From Alphaproteobacteria bacterium (GTDB taxonomy: Bacteria > Pseudomonadota > Alphaproteobacteria > Caulobacterales > Parvularculaceae), in contig JAADIQ010000028.1 of the NCBI GenBank assembly GCA_013151255.1, positions 1 through 41,729 on the forward strand: a stretch of 41,729 nt of DNA, given 5' to 3'. The position numbers were made by a program, and so were the translations under genes. This document shows positions 17,536 through 29,738 of this stretch, one piece after another. Under the pieces are notes generated by a model, which did not search any database, was not told the origin of the DNA, and was given only the letters and a program-made list of their open reading frames with translations. Numbering within the stretch: position 1 is the stretch's first letter; every line of letters starts with the position of its first letter.

Positions 17536-19098
17536 ATGCCGTTAAATCTAAGCGTGCCTGAACTTACAGAGTTAAAACCCCGGATTTCAGTGATTGGCGT
17601 CGGCGGCGCTGGCGGCAATGCGGTCAATAACATGATCGAGAGCCAGCTTGAGGGCGTTGAATTTGTGGTCGCCAACACCGATGCGCAAGCGGTGGGCCTG
17701 ACCAAGGCGGAAAAGAAAATTCAGCTCGGCGTGAAGACGACGCAAGGGCTGGGCGCGGGTTCGGTTCCCGATATTGGCCGCGCGGCGGCGGAAGAATCCC
17801 TCGACGAAATTCTTGAGCATGTCGGCAATGCGCATATGATTTTCGTTACCGCCGGGATGGGCGGCGGCACTGGCACGGGCGCTGCACCGGTGATCGCCAA
17901 AGCGGCCAAAGAACGCGACATCCTCACCGTTGGCGTTGTCACCAAACCGTTTCACTTTGAAGGCGCGCGGCGCATGCGCATCGCTAATGCCGGCATTGAA
18001 GAGCTGCAAAAGCATGTCGACACGCTGCTGATCATTCCCAACCAGAATTTGTTTTCGATCGCCAATGATCGCACCACCTTTCACGAAGCCTTCGCGATGG
18101 CTGACCAGGTGCTCCATTCCGGCGTGCGCGGCATTACCGATCTGATGGTGATGCCGGGCCTCATCAATCTCGACTTTGCCGATGTTCGCACCGTGATGAG
18201 CGAGATGGGCAAGGCGATGATGGGCACTGGCGAGGCGGAAGGCGAAAAACGCGCAATATCAGCCGCGGAAGCGGCGATCTCCAACCCGTTGCTTGACGAG
18301 CAGTCCATGAAGGGCGCGCGCGGCGTGCTGATCAACATCACCGGCTCGATGGATATGACGCTGTTTGAAGTTGATGAAGCGGCCAACCGCATCCGCGCCG
18401 AGGTCGACCCCGACGCCAATATCATTGTCGGCTCGACCTTCAATCAGGATTTGGAAGGGCGCGTGCGCGTTTCGGTGGTCGCTACCGGCATCGACGTTGA
18501 AGAAAACGAAATCCGCCCGCAAGTGAAAATTAACACCGGCGCGATCGCCAAACCATGGCGCGAGCCGCTGGTGGTGAGCTCAGCCCAGGTCGCAACGCCA
18601 GCTGTTAATGTTGGGCGGCCGCCAGTTCTGACCAGCCGTCCCGTCCAACCGGCGCAGCAACCAATTGTCGGCGCGCCGCAGGTCAATCCGGTGGGCGATG
18701 TCCATGAGCGCATCCGGCGGATGCTGATTGAGGGCTCGCCAGCCAGCGGGTCGCCGCTATTGCGCTCCACAGGGCCCTCGGTTCCAGTGCCACAGCGCAG
18801 CGGTCAACACCCGCCGGCAGAGTCCCGGCCCGTATTGCGCTCCGCACAACAACACGCCAAACCGGCGGCAAACCCGTTCCGAGGCGCGCAACAGCTGGGC
18901 AAGCACTCGCTGGAGATCGCTGTGGATATGTTCAAGTCGCTTGGCGGCGGCGGCCATGACGAGCGCCGTGATGCACCGCCGCCGCGAGCGCCAGAAGCAG
19001 CCAAACCAGCCTCACGCGTGCGCGGCGATCTGTTCGATGATCAAGAAGACGCCGATCTGGAAATTCCGTCGTTCCTCAGAAAGAAGAAGTCGGGCTAG
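17536..19098 (+). CDS. ftsZ: Cell division GTPase FtsZ
   Basis: FtsZ forms the cytokinetic ring and is the tubulin homologue. The 520-residue protein has the GTPase core with the tubulin signature GGGTGTG (109-115) and the N-terminal loop [13 protein letters not shown]. The core is followed by a long, proline- and glutamine-rich linker of roughly 180 residues, and the conserved C-terminal peptide [12 protein letters not shown] (from 507) that binds FtsA and other partners. Long linkers are normal in alphaproteobacteria. It has its own regulated upstream region and a terminator-like hairpin downstream. Confidence 0.98.
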   Translation: MPLNLSVPELTELKPRISVIGVGGAGGNAVNNMIESQLEGVEFVVANTDAQAVGLTKAEKKIQLGVKTTQGLGAGSVPDIGRAAAEESLDEILEHVGNAHMIFVTAGMGGGTGTGAAPVIAKAAKERDILTVGVVTKPFHFEGARRMRIANAGIEELQKHVDTLLIIPNQNLFSIANDRTTFHEAFAMADQVLHSGVRGITDLMVMPGLINLDFADVRTVMSEMGKAMMGTGEAEGEKRAISAAEAAISNPLLDEQSMKGARGVLINITGSMDMTLFEVDEAANRIRAEVDPDANIIVGSTFNQDLEGRVRVSVVATGIDVEENEIRPQVKINTGAIAKPWREPLVVSSAQVATPAVNVGRPPVLTSRPVQPAQQPIVGAPQVNPVGDVHERIRRMLIEGSPASGSPLLRSTGPSVPVPQRSGQHPPAESRPVLRSAQQHAKPAANPFRGAQQLGKHSLEIAVDMFKSLGGGGHDERRDAPPPRAPEAAKPASRVRGDLFDDQEDADLEIPSFLRKKKSG

Positions 19099-19163
19099 GG
19101 CCTTTCCCAGCCAAGCGGCCGCCGGCTTGGGCGTAGGAAATGCGCCCGCACTAAGAGTTCAGA

Positions 19164-19204
19164 GCGAACAACCCGATCATGTTGATCGGGTTGCGCTGGT
19201 TTTT
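19164..19204 (+). terminator. Rho-independent-type terminator after ftsZ
   Basis: A perfect 11-base stem CAACCCGATCA / TGATCGGGTTG (19169-19179 and 19183-19193) has a 3-base loop and is extended by GCG/CGC pairing across a two-base bulge. Five T residues follow at 19200-19204. It lies about 70 bases after the ftsZ stop and would separate the dcw transcript from lpxC. A weaker CCAAGC/GCTTGG stem lies before it, near 19113-19131. Confidence 0.7.
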
Positions 19205-19228
19205 GCCACCCAAGCGTACGCCTAAGCA

Positions 19229-19263
19229 TTTGTTTCTATTGTGGTGAAACACAGTGAAACAAA
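19229..19263 (+). promoter_or_regulatory. Inverted repeat upstream of lpxC
   Basis: TTTGTTTC (19229-19236) is complementary to GAAACAAA (19256-19263), and GTGAAAC occurs twice in direct orientation between them and in the right arm. A TTGACT hexamer begins at 19266, but the -10 at standard spacing (TTTACC) is poor. This is a plausible lpxC promoter or operator region without a decisive motif. Confidence 0.3.
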
Positions 19264-19363
19264 GCTTGACTGCATTCTCTCACGCAAGTTTACCAAATCG
19301 ATGTAGTAGGGAGATAGTCGAGGGTGAAATTCTTTCATTCTAAGTGAAGCGAGTAACGCCAAT

Positions 19364-20266
19364 ATGGGGGCAGTGACGCAAACGACCGTCAAGGCGCCGG
19401 CCCATTTTGCGGGCGTTGGGCTGCATAGCGGCAGCCAATGCCGTATTTCTGTCCTTCCAGCTCCGGCCGGCTCGGGCATTGTCTTCCGGCGCTGTGATAT
19501 TGACCCCGGCGGGGCAGATAACCGGCTTTCCACGCTCATCCATGCAACGCCTGAAAATGTCGTCGGGTCCGATCACGGCACCAGGCTGGCCAACGGCTAT
19601 GGCGCGTCGGTATCGACGGTTGAACATTTAATGGCGGCGTTCGCATTGTTGTCGATCGACAACGTCATTATTGACGTTGACGGCCCTGAGATCCCGATTT
19701 TTGATGGCAGCGCCGAGCATCTGGTCGCCGGCCTGAAGCAGGCGGGCGTCAAACCCCAGGGCGCCGAGCGGCTCCCGATTGTTATCGACGAGCCAATCCG
19801 TGTTGCCGATGGCGACCGGCTGATTGAGTTTACGCCAAGCGAGCGAGGCGTCATCGACATCGATATTGATTTTGGCGATTGCCTGATCGGGCGCCAGTCT
19901 CTGTCCGTCGACCTCGAAAACCCCGCAGATCGCGACCGTCTGGCGGTATCGCGGACTTTTTGCCGGCTGTATGAGGTCGATGGATTGCGGCGCGCGGGTC
20001 TTATTCGCGGCGGCTCACTTGAAAATTCGCTGGTGGTGGACGGCCATGACCTGTTGAATGACCAACCTTTGCGCGATCCGCAGGAATTTGCCCTCCACAA
20101 GGCGCTCGACCTTATCGGCGATCTCTATCTTCTGGGCCGGCCGATTTGCGGCGCTATACGTGCTGTCAAACCTGGCCATGACCTGAATGTGCGGGCTGCT
20201 CTTGCGGTCGCCCGGAGCATCAGCGCAGGCGCCCAAGAGGCGAGGCCGTTGGCCGCGACGGCTTAG
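19364..20266 (+). CDS. lpxC: UDP-3-O-acyl-N-acetylglucosamine deacetylase LpxC
   Basis: LpxC is the zinc enzyme for the committed step of lipid A synthesis. The 300-residue protein has TVEHLMAA (E87 as the expected base, H88 as a zinc ligand), DGPEIPIFDGSA, HKALDLIGD (H245 and D249 as zinc ligands) and the catalytic GHDLN (H272). Length is normal. It follows ftsZ as in many proteobacteria but has its own upstream region, so expression may be partly separate. Confidence 0.97.
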   Translation: MGAVTQTTVKAPAHFAGVGLHSGSQCRISVLPAPAGSGIVFRRCDIDPGGADNRLSTLIHATPENVVGSDHGTRLANGYGASVSTVEHLMAAFALLSIDNVIIDVDGPEIPIFDGSAEHLVAGLKQAGVKPQGAERLPIVIDEPIRVADGDRLIEFTPSERGVIDIDIDFGDCLIGRQSLSVDLENPADRDRLAVSRTFCRLYEVDGLRRAGLIRGGSLENSLVVDGHDLLNDQPLRDPQEFALHKALDLIGDLYLLGRPICGAIRAVKPGHDLNVRAALAVARSISAGAQEARPLAATA

Positions 20267-20287
20267 TTTCACCCCCCAAAGCCCGGT

Positions 20288-20316
20288 TTGACGCCCTGAG
20301 CGCCCCGCATTAGAAA
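20288..20316 (+). promoter_or_regulatory. Candidate sigma-70-type promoter for bamD
   Basis: TTGACG (20288-20293) and TAGAAA (20311-20316) are separated by 17 bases, matching the -35 and -10 consensus at 5/6 and 4/6 positions. It lies between lpxC and bamD and would give a short leader before the GTG at 20355. CCCCGC/GCGGGG pairing overlaps it. Confidence 0.45.
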
Positions 20317-20354
20317 GATGGCGCGGGGTAGGTACACATAAGGCGTCATTCATC

Positions 20355-21332
20355 GTGGTTATTCGTTTTGCGTTTCTCTTCAAATTGTTAGGCGTCATTG
20401 CTCTGAGCGGTGTGGTTAGCGCCTGTGGCGGCGGAAAAAAAGAAAAATTCGCCTATGTCGAGCGGCCGGTCGAGCAGCTCTACGCCAACGCCAAAACTCA
20501 GCTTGAAAAGCGGCGCTACGATACGGCGATTACTTTTTTTGAAGAAGTAGAGCGCCAGCACCCTTATTCATCATGGGCGCGGCGGTCGATGCTGATGAAG
20601 GCCTTCGCCTATTATCAGGGCAATGATTATGAAGAAGCGATTACCGCGCTCGATCAGTTTATCTCGCTGCACCCCGGCAACAAGGATGCGGCATACGCCT
20701 ATTATCTCAAAGCGATGTGTTTTTATGAGCGCATCCGCGATGTCGGGCGCGATCAGGAATTTACCAATAACGCCGTTGCCGCATTGACCGACGTGGTCCG
20801 TCGTTATCCGGATTCGGAATATGCGCGCGACGCACGCCTCAAGCTGGACCTCACCTTTGACCATCTTGCCGGCAAGGAAATGTATGTTGGCCGGTTTTAT
20901 CTGAGAAAGAACAAACACATTGCGGCGATTAACCGATTTAAGACCGTGGTTGAGAAATATCAGACCACGAACCATGCGGCCGAAGCGCTGCACCGATTGG
21001 TTGAGGCTTACCTTGAACTCGGCATCATCGACGAAGCGCGCTCCGCTGCTGCGGTGCTGGGCTTTAATTATCCCGGCAGCCGCTGGTATGAAGATACCTA
21101 TAAGTTGTTTGCCAAACGCGATATCTTGATCTCTGATGTGCGCAAAGATTTGCGCGTGGCTGAGGCGGAGGAGGCGGCCGAAGACCCAAACAAGGTTTTG
21201 CAGGATATTGACCTTAACGAGGTGCATGGCGTTGATCGGGTGACCGCTCAAGACCTTGATGCGCTGACGCCGCCCAGCGACAATCTTGGCGACGATGTCG
21301 GCCCGCCGGTGTTTGAATCCGATAATCATTAG
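20355..21332 (+). CDS. bamD: Outer membrane assembly lipoprotein BamD
   Basis: BamD is the essential lipoprotein of the Bam complex that inserts beta-barrel proteins into the outer membrane. The 325-residue product starts with GTG and has a signal sequence ending in the lipobox VSAC (C24). Tandem TPR repeats follow; recognisable family parts include the QLYANAKTQLEKRRYDTAI start and the YPDSEYARDARLKLD segment. The first TPR has the canonical small-residue pattern. The C-terminal 60 residues are acidic and not conserved. Confidence 0.95.
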   Translation: MVIRFAFLFKLLGVIALSGVVSACGGGKKEKFAYVERPVEQLYANAKTQLEKRRYDTAITFFEEVERQHPYSSWARRSMLMKAFAYYQGNDYEEAITALDQFISLHPGNKDAAYAYYLKAMCFYERIRDVGRDQEFTNNAVAALTDVVRRYPDSEYARDARLKLDLTFDHLAGKEMYVGRFYLRKNKHIAAINRFKTVVEKYQTTNHAAEALHRLVEAYLELGIIDEARSAAAVLGFNYPGSRWYEDTYKLFAKRDILISDVRKDLRVAEAEEAAEDPNKVLQDIDLNEVHGVDRVTAQDLDALTPPSDNLGDDVGPPVFESDNH

Positions 21333-21354
21333 CCGTTCGGCCTTGTGCGAACGG
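21333..21354 (+). terminator. Hairpin directly after bamD
   Basis: CCGTTCG (21333-21339) and CGAACGG (21348-21354) form a 7-base stem with an 8-base loop immediately after the bamD stop. There is no T-run downstream, so termination is uncertain; it may only stabilise the 3-prime end. Confidence 0.3.
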
Positions 21355-21420
21355 GCTTGGCTTCCGGCGCGGCTCGAACTGCTGTAAGAGGGCGGTTATG
21401 CGCAACGATACGGGCCGGTA

Positions 21421-23157
21421 ATGCTGACCGCTCTCACTATTCGCGATTTTATCCTTATTGACCGGGCGCAACTGACGCTGGCCCACGGGCTTGCGGCGCT
21501 GACCGGCGAGACCGGGGCCGGCAAATCTATCCTGCTGGATGCGCTTGGGCTTGCGGTTGGCGGCCGCGCGACACGCGGCGGCGTGCGCCAGGGGGCCGCC
21601 CAAGGCGTGGTCGCGGCGACGTTTGAGGTCGATGGCGACCATCCGGTCTGGCGGTTGCTGGAAGACAATGGGCTTGCTGGTGAAAACGGGGCCGGTGAAG
21701 ATGGGCAGATCATCCTGCGCCGGGTTCAAAACGCCGATGGCCGCAGCCGCGGCTTTGTCAACGATCAGCCGGTGTCGATCGGCATGCTGCGCGATGTTGG
21801 CGAGGCGCTGTTGGAAATCCATGGCCAGCATGATGGGCGCGGATTTTTGTCGGCGTCTGCGCATCGCGGCATGCTTGATGAGTTTGGCGGGTTGCAGAAA
21901 AAAGCCAAGAAAGTGACGAGCCTTTGGCGGGCCTGGCGCGAGGCGCAGTCCGCGCTTGAAGAACGCCGCCGCGAACAGGACGCCGCCGCGCGCGAAGCGG
22001 AATATTTGCGACATGTCTATGACGTCCTGCAAAAGCTAGGCCCGCGGCCGGGCGAGGAGACCGCGCTCGCGGAACGTCGCGCGGTGTTGATGGCGGCGGA
22101 GAAAGTCTCCGAACAGTTGCACGCGACCGCTGCGGCGATCGACGACGGCCGGGTGGAGCACAACCTGGCGACCGGCCTCGGCCATGTTGAGCGCGCCGCG
22201 GCGCTGTTGCCGGAAGCGCAATCGCTGAAAGAGGCGGCCGCGCGCTTTAGCGCCGCACTGAGCGAAGCGGCCGATGGGCGCGCTGCGATTGATCGTGCAA
22301 TTTCAGAATTTGGCGCCGACCCGGATGAGGTTGACCGCACCGAGGAGCGGTTGTTTGAACTGCGCGGCGAAGCGCGCAAGCACGGCGTCGCGCCGGACGC
22401 GCTTTGCCAATTCCTGCAAAAAATTACCAAAGCGCTCGACGATGTTGAGGCCGGAACGGCGGCGTTTGCTGATTTGGAGCGCGCTGCCGCGGCGGCGAAG
22501 TCGGAATTTGCGGGCGCTGCGGCGGCGCTGTCAAAGGACCGCGCCAAAGCCGCGAAAAAGCTTGATGCAGCGGTGGCCAAAGAGCTCGCGCCGCTAAAGC
22601 TCGGCAAGGCGCATTTTGAAACACAAGTGATTAGCGACCCCGACAATCCGACATCGGACGGTTATGACCGGGCCGAGTTCATGGTGACGACCAATCCGGG
22701 CGCGCCGGCGGGGCCGTTAAAGACCATTGCTTCGGGCGGCGAGCTGTCTCGGTTTGTGCTGGCGATGAAGGCGGCGCTGGCGGCGAAAGAAAACCGCACC
22801 GTCATCATCTTCGATGAGGTGGACGCCGGCGTCGGCGGCGCGGTCGCCGATGCAGTGGGCGAGCGATTGGCGCGATTGGCGCAAGACGCGCAAGTTTTGG
22901 TGGTGACCCACTCACCCCAGGTCGCGGCGCGCGCGCAAAGCCATTGGCGCATCGAAAAGAGCCAGACCAAAAACCGGACCACAACTTCCGTGACATTGCT
23001 GGACGCCGATGGCCGGGTAGAGGAAATCGCGCGGATGCTGTCGGGCGCAAAAGTCACCAATGAGGCCCGCGCCGCCGCGCGGCAATTGCTGGGCGGGGCG
23101 ACGAAAAAACCAACCGCCAAAAAGCCGGCGCGTAAAAAGCTGGCAAAAGCCAGCTAA
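21421..23157 (+). CDS. recN: DNA repair protein RecN
   Basis: RecN is an SMC-like ATPase that acts early in double-strand-break repair. The 578-residue protein begins with the typical MLTALTIRDFILID strand and Walker A loop GETGAGKS (29-36). Alanine/glutamate-rich coiled-coil arms fill the middle. The C-terminal head then has the signature ASGGELSRF and the Walker B IIFDEVDAGVGG. The lysine/alanine-rich tail (last about 20 residues) is not part of the domain. No upstream Shine-Dalgarno of note is seen. It lies 18 bases before ligA. Confidence 0.96.
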   Translation: MLTALTIRDFILIDRAQLTLAHGLAALTGETGAGKSILLDALGLAVGGRATRGGVRQGAAQGVVAATFEVDGDHPVWRLLEDNGLAGENGAGEDGQIILRRVQNADGRSRGFVNDQPVSIGMLRDVGEALLEIHGQHDGRGFLSASAHRGMLDEFGGLQKKAKKVTSLWRAWREAQSALEERRREQDAAAREAEYLRHVYDVLQKLGPRPGEETALAERRAVLMAAEKVSEQLHATAAAIDDGRVEHNLATGLGHVERAAALLPEAQSLKEAAARFSAALSEAADGRAAIDRAISEFGADPDEVDRTEERLFELRGEARKHGVAPDALCQFLQKITKALDDVEAGTAAFADLERAAAAAKSEFAGAAAALSKDRAKAAKKLDAAVAKELAPLKLGKAHFETQVISDPDNPTSDGYDRAEFMVTTNPGAPAGPLKTIASGGELSRFVLAMKAALAAKENRTVIIFDEVDAGVGGAVADAVGERLARLAQDAQVLVVTHSPQVAARAQSHWRIEKSQTKNRTTTSVTLLDADGRVEEIARMLSGAKVTNEARAAARQLLGGATKKPTAKKPARKKLAKAS

Positions 23158-25359
<2,202 letters not shown>

Positions 25360-25386
25360 AACGCCAGCGCATGTTGTAACGCCGCT

Positions 25387-25556
25387 AGCCCCCATCGCCC
25401 CTTCGGGGCACTTCCCCCGTAAACGGGGGAAGAAAAGACTGCGCCGTAAGCTCAACGTAATTCCTCCCCCGCCCGCGCGCGAAGGCGGTCGAATCATTAT
25501 TTGTGCGCATTCGCGCGCGGGCGGGGGAGGTGTCACCGAAGGTGACGGTGGGGGCT
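25387..25556. repeat. Palindromic intergenic repeat, copy A
   Basis: The ends AGCCCCC and GGGGGCT are complementary. The left part has the hairpin CTTCCCCCG-TAAA-CGGGGGAAG (25411-25432) followed by AAAAGA. The right part has a perfect 21-base inverted repeat (25463-25483 with 25510-25530) beginning CCTCCCCCG and ending CGGGGGAGG. A TGTCACCGAAGGTGAC hairpin follows. The same modules recur at 32157-32281. Confidence 0.8.
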
Positions 25557-25703
25557 CTGCGCCGGAGGGAGATCGAAACGCTGGAGCATAGGTAATCCCA
25601 GCGCCCGCAAAATTGTGCATGCATCACGTCTTTGCAGGGAAGAACAGAGTGGGGCGAACCAGTCGATTCTAATTTCGCGCTCGCACTTTGGAATAAACAG
25701 CAC
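25557..25703. other. Gene-free stretch between ligA repeat and bkd dyad
   Basis: No convincing coding frame, tRNA or terminator is seen. Short CGCTGG/CCAGCG pairing occurs near 25577-25600. The remaining gap up to 25930 holds the nested dyad described separately and then the bkd leader, also without a recognisable gene. Confidence 0.5.
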
Positions 25704-25742
25704 CCAATTTTTATGCTAAGCATCAAACCAAAATTGGCATAA
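25704..25742. promoter_or_regulatory. Nested dyad upstream of the bkd operon
   Basis: CCAATTTT (25704-25711) pairs with AAAATTGG (25730-25737) and encloses the perfect 11-base palindrome ATGCTAAGCAT (25713-25723). TTATGC (25711-25716) also pairs with GCATAA (25737-25742). The AT-rich, multiply symmetric arrangement looks like an operator. Pseudomonas bkd operons are controlled by the Lrp-type activator BkdR, but no such gene is in the window and the link is inference. Confidence 0.4.
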
Positions 25743-25765
25743 TCAACCTCACTACGCCGGTCTGA

Positions 25766-27181
<1,416 letters not shown>

Positions 27182-27183
27182 CC

Positions 27184-28200
27184 ATGGCGCGCATGACCAT
27201 GATACAGGCGATACGCAGCGCCATGGAAAACGCCATGGAGCGCGACGATAATGTTGTCGTCTTCGGCGAGGATGTCGGGTTTTTTGGCGGCGTCTTCCGG
27301 TGTACCCAAGGCCTTCAGGAAAAATTCGGACCCCAGCGTTGCTTTGATAGCCCGATTAACGAAAGCGGTATCGTTGGCGCGGCGGTCGGCATGGCGGCTT
27401 ATGGCCTACGCCCTTGCGTCGAAATTCAGTTTGCGGACTATGTTTACCCTGGCTATGACCAGATAGCCTCGGAAGCCTCGCGCATTCGCTATCGCTCCAG
27501 GAATGATTTTACCGTACCGATGGTGGTGCGGATGCCGAGCGGAGGCGGTATCTTTGGCGGCCAGACCCATTCGCAAAGTCCCGAAGCGTTATTCGCGCAT
27601 ATTTCCGGCATTAAAACCGTCATTCCGTCGAACCCTTATGACGCTAAGGGCATGTTGATTGCATCGATTGAGGATGATGATCCGGTGATGTTTTTAGAAC
27701 CCAAGCGGCTCTATAACGGCCCGTTTGACGGCCATCATGACCGCCCGGTGACGCCGTGGTCAAAGCATGAATTGGGCGAGGTTCCGGACGCGCATTACAC
27801 CGTGCCGCTCGGCAAGGCGGCGGTGCGGCGCGAGGGCGCGGACGTCACCATCCTCGCTTATGGCACGATGGTCTATGTCGCCGAGGCGGCGGTGAAAGAG
27901 ACCGGAATTGACGCGGAAATTATTGACCTGCGAACGATTTTACCGCTCGACATGGAAACGATTGAAGCCTCGGTCGCCAAGACCGGGCGTTGCGTCATCG
28001 TTCATGAGGCGACCAAGACTTGCGGGTTTGGCGCCGAGTTAATGGCGGTGGTGATGGAGGGATGTTTTTATCACCTCCAGGCGCCGGTGATCCGCGTCAC
28101 GGGGTATGATACGCCATACCCGCATGCGCATGAGTGGGAATATTTCCCGGGGCCCAAACGCGTCGGCGATGCGCTGCGCAAAGTCATGGAGGCTGCATAA
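27184..28200 (+). CDS. bkdA2: Branched-chain 2-oxoacid dehydrogenase E1 beta subunit
   Basis: This is the partner of BkdA1 in the E1 heterotetramer. The 338-residue protein has the transketolase pyrimidine-binding domain (VVVFGEDVGFFGGVF, PINESGIVGAAVG, EIQFADYVYPGYDQI). It also has a C-terminal transketolase domain with VTILAYGTMVYVA and ending EWEYFPGPKRVGDALRKVM. It begins 2 bases after the bkdA1 stop and overlaps the bkdB start by one base (TAATG), so the subunits are co-translated. Confidence 0.95.
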   Translation: MARMTMIQAIRSAMENAMERDDNVVVFGEDVGFFGGVFRCTQGLQEKFGPQRCFDSPINESGIVGAAVGMAAYGLRPCVEIQFADYVYPGYDQIASEASRIRYRSRNDFTVPMVVRMPSGGGIFGGQTHSQSPEALFAHISGIKTVIPSNPYDAKGMLIASIEDDDPVMFLEPKRLYNGPFDGHHDRPVTPWSKHELGEVPDAHYTVPLGKAAVRREGADVTILAYGTMVYVAEAAVKETGIDAEIIDLRTILPLDMETIEASVAKTGRCVIVHEATKTCGFGAELMAVVMEGCFYHLQAPVIRVTGYDTPYPHAHEWEYFPGPKRVGDALRKVMEAA

Positions 28201-29504
28201 TGGGCGAACACATTATCAAGCTGCCCGATGTCGGCGAAGGCGTCGCTGAGGCGGAACTGGTGGAGTGGATGGCCGCGATTGGCGCCAATGTCCGCGAAGA
28301 TGAGGTTCTGGCCGCGGTGATGACCGACAAGGCGACGGTTGAAATTCCCTCGCCGGTGGAAGGTAAAGTGATCTGGCAGGCGGCTAAGGTCGGCGATATT
28401 TTGGCGGTCGGCTCGCCGCTTATTCGCCTTGAGGTCGACGGGCCGGGCAATGTTAAGCCGGGGGAAGTGGTTGAGGCGGCGCCTGCCGCTGCCGCGCCTG
28501 TTAAGACAAAACCGAAACCAAAAGATGCGCCAAAGCCGGCGGCGAAAAAACCAAAAACCAACGGCGCCGCCGCAGCGCCCGCGAGCGCCAGTGTTAGCGC
28601 CACGCCTTCCGGTGCTCCGCGTGCGGAGGGTGACAAACCCGTGGCATCGCCAGCCGTGCGCAAGCGCGCGGCCGATGCGGGGATAGATTTGCGCCGCGTT
28701 CATGGCACGGGCCCGGCGGGGAGGATTTCCAACGCCGATCTCGACGCTTATATCGAGAGTGGCGGCGAGCCCCAAGCCCGTAGCGGCGGTTTAATTCGCA
28801 AGACCAGCATTACTGACGTGCCGATGGTTGGCTTGCGCCGCAAGATTGCCGAGAAAATGACCATCGCGAAATCGCGCATCGCCCACATCACCTATGTCGA
28901 GGAAATCGACATGACCGCGCTGGAAGCGTTGCGCAAGCAGCTGAATGAGACGCGCAAAGAAGGCCGCGCGAAGCTGACGTTGTTACCATTTTTGATGCGC
29001 GCCATCGTTAAGGCGGTCGCCGACCAGCCGCAGATCAACGCCATTTATGATGATGAAGCCGGCGTCGTTCACCAGCATGGCGGCGTGCATATCGGCGTCG
29101 CCGCGCAAACCCCGGGCGGGTTGATGGTGCCGGTGGCCCATCATGTGGAAGCGCGCGACCTTTGGGATTGCGCCGCAGAAGTTGCGCGGCTTTCAGAGGC
29201 CGCACGCACCGGCAAGGCGACGCGCGAGGAGCTGTCGGGTTCCACCATCACCATCACCTCGCTCGGCGCCATGGGCGGCATCGTCACGACGCCGGTCATC
29301 AACCATCCGGAAGTCGCCATTGTCGGCGTCAACAAGATGCAAGTGCTGGCGAAATGGGACGGGCAGGAGTTCCGTCCGCGCAAATGCATGAACCTGTCGT
29401 CAAGCTTCGACCACCGCGTCATCGACGGCTGGGACGCGGCGGTGTTCGTCCAGCGCCTCAAGGAGCTGCTGGAAAATCCTGCGATGATTTTTATAGAAGG
29501 CTAA
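28200..29504 (+). CDS. bkdB: Branched-chain 2-oxoacid dehydrogenase E2 (dihydrolipoyl acyltransferase)
   Basis: E2 forms the core of the complex and transfers the acyl group from lipoamide to CoA. The 434-residue protein has one lipoyl domain with the lipoyl-lysine K44 in MTDKATVEI, an alanine/proline/lysine linker, and a peripheral-subunit-binding domain (ASPAVRKRAADAGIDL). The acyltransferase domain has H405 and D409 in the active-site motif HRVIDG. The frame is open upstream inside bkdA2, but the family N-terminus begins at the ATG at 28200. Confidence 0.95.
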   Translation: MGEHIIKLPDVGEGVAEAELVEWMAAIGANVREDEVLAAVMTDKATVEIPSPVEGKVIWQAAKVGDILAVGSPLIRLEVDGPGNVKPGEVVEAAPAAAAPVKTKPKPKDAPKPAAKKPKTNGAAAAPASASVSATPSGAPRAEGDKPVASPAVRKRAADAGIDLRRVHGTGPAGRISNADLDAYIESGGEPQARSGGLIRKTSITDVPMVGLRRKIAEKMTIAKSRIAHITYVEEIDMTALEALRKQLNETRKEGRAKLTLLPFLMRAIVKAVADQPQINAIYDDEAGVVHQHGGVHIGVAAQTPGGLMVPVAHHVEARDLWDCAAEVARLSEAARTGKATREELSGSTITITSLGAMGGIVTTPVINHPEVAIVGVNKMQVLAKWDGQEFRPRKCMNLSSSFDHRVIDGWDAAVFVQRLKELLENPAMIFIEG

Positions 29505-29515
29505 GAAATTAAAAC

Positions 29516-29725
29516 TTGGATGCCGTATATCTAATAGCCTTACTGGCCACTATAGCGGCAATCATGATCTTTGTCCGGATCACGTATCCATCGTCGTACT
29601 GTAAAAATTGTGGGCATTCTTTCAGTGTTCAAAGGACAATAAAGAAAAAGATCCCTTATCCGCTGCGGTGTGAACAATGTGGACACAGTATCTACAAGCG
29701 TGTGCGAAAGCGCAAAAAAAGTTAA
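29516..29725 (+). CDS. Small membrane protein with two CxxC motifs, unknown function
   Basis: I do not recognise this gene. It would encode 69 residues: a hydrophobic segment at about 4-21, then YCKNCGHSF (C29, C32) and [11 protein letters not shown] (C52, C55), a pattern like a small zinc ribbon, and a strongly basic tail. The start is uncertain. The TTG at 29516 keeps the membrane segment but has no well-spaced Shine-Dalgarno; the first in-frame ATG (29564) would lose most of it. It lies between bkdB and lpd, 11 bases after one and 13 before the other. A hand count gives about 42% GC, well below its neighbours. Confidence 0.55.
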   Translation: MDAVYLIALLATIAAIMIFVRITYPSSYCKNCGHSFSVQRTIKKKIPYPLRCEQCGHSIYKRVRKRKKS

Positions 29726-29738
29726 CTGGAAAATCGAT

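Noticed and set aside
19266..19294. TTGACT with TTTACC as a strong lpxC promoter
   Set aside because: The -10 matches only 3 of 6 positions, so I keep it only as a remark under the inverted repeat there.
25387..25556. GC-rich direct and inverted repeats as a CRISPR array
   Set aside because: There are no regularly spaced identical repeats with unique spacers; the structure is one nested palindrome with a second copy elsewhere.
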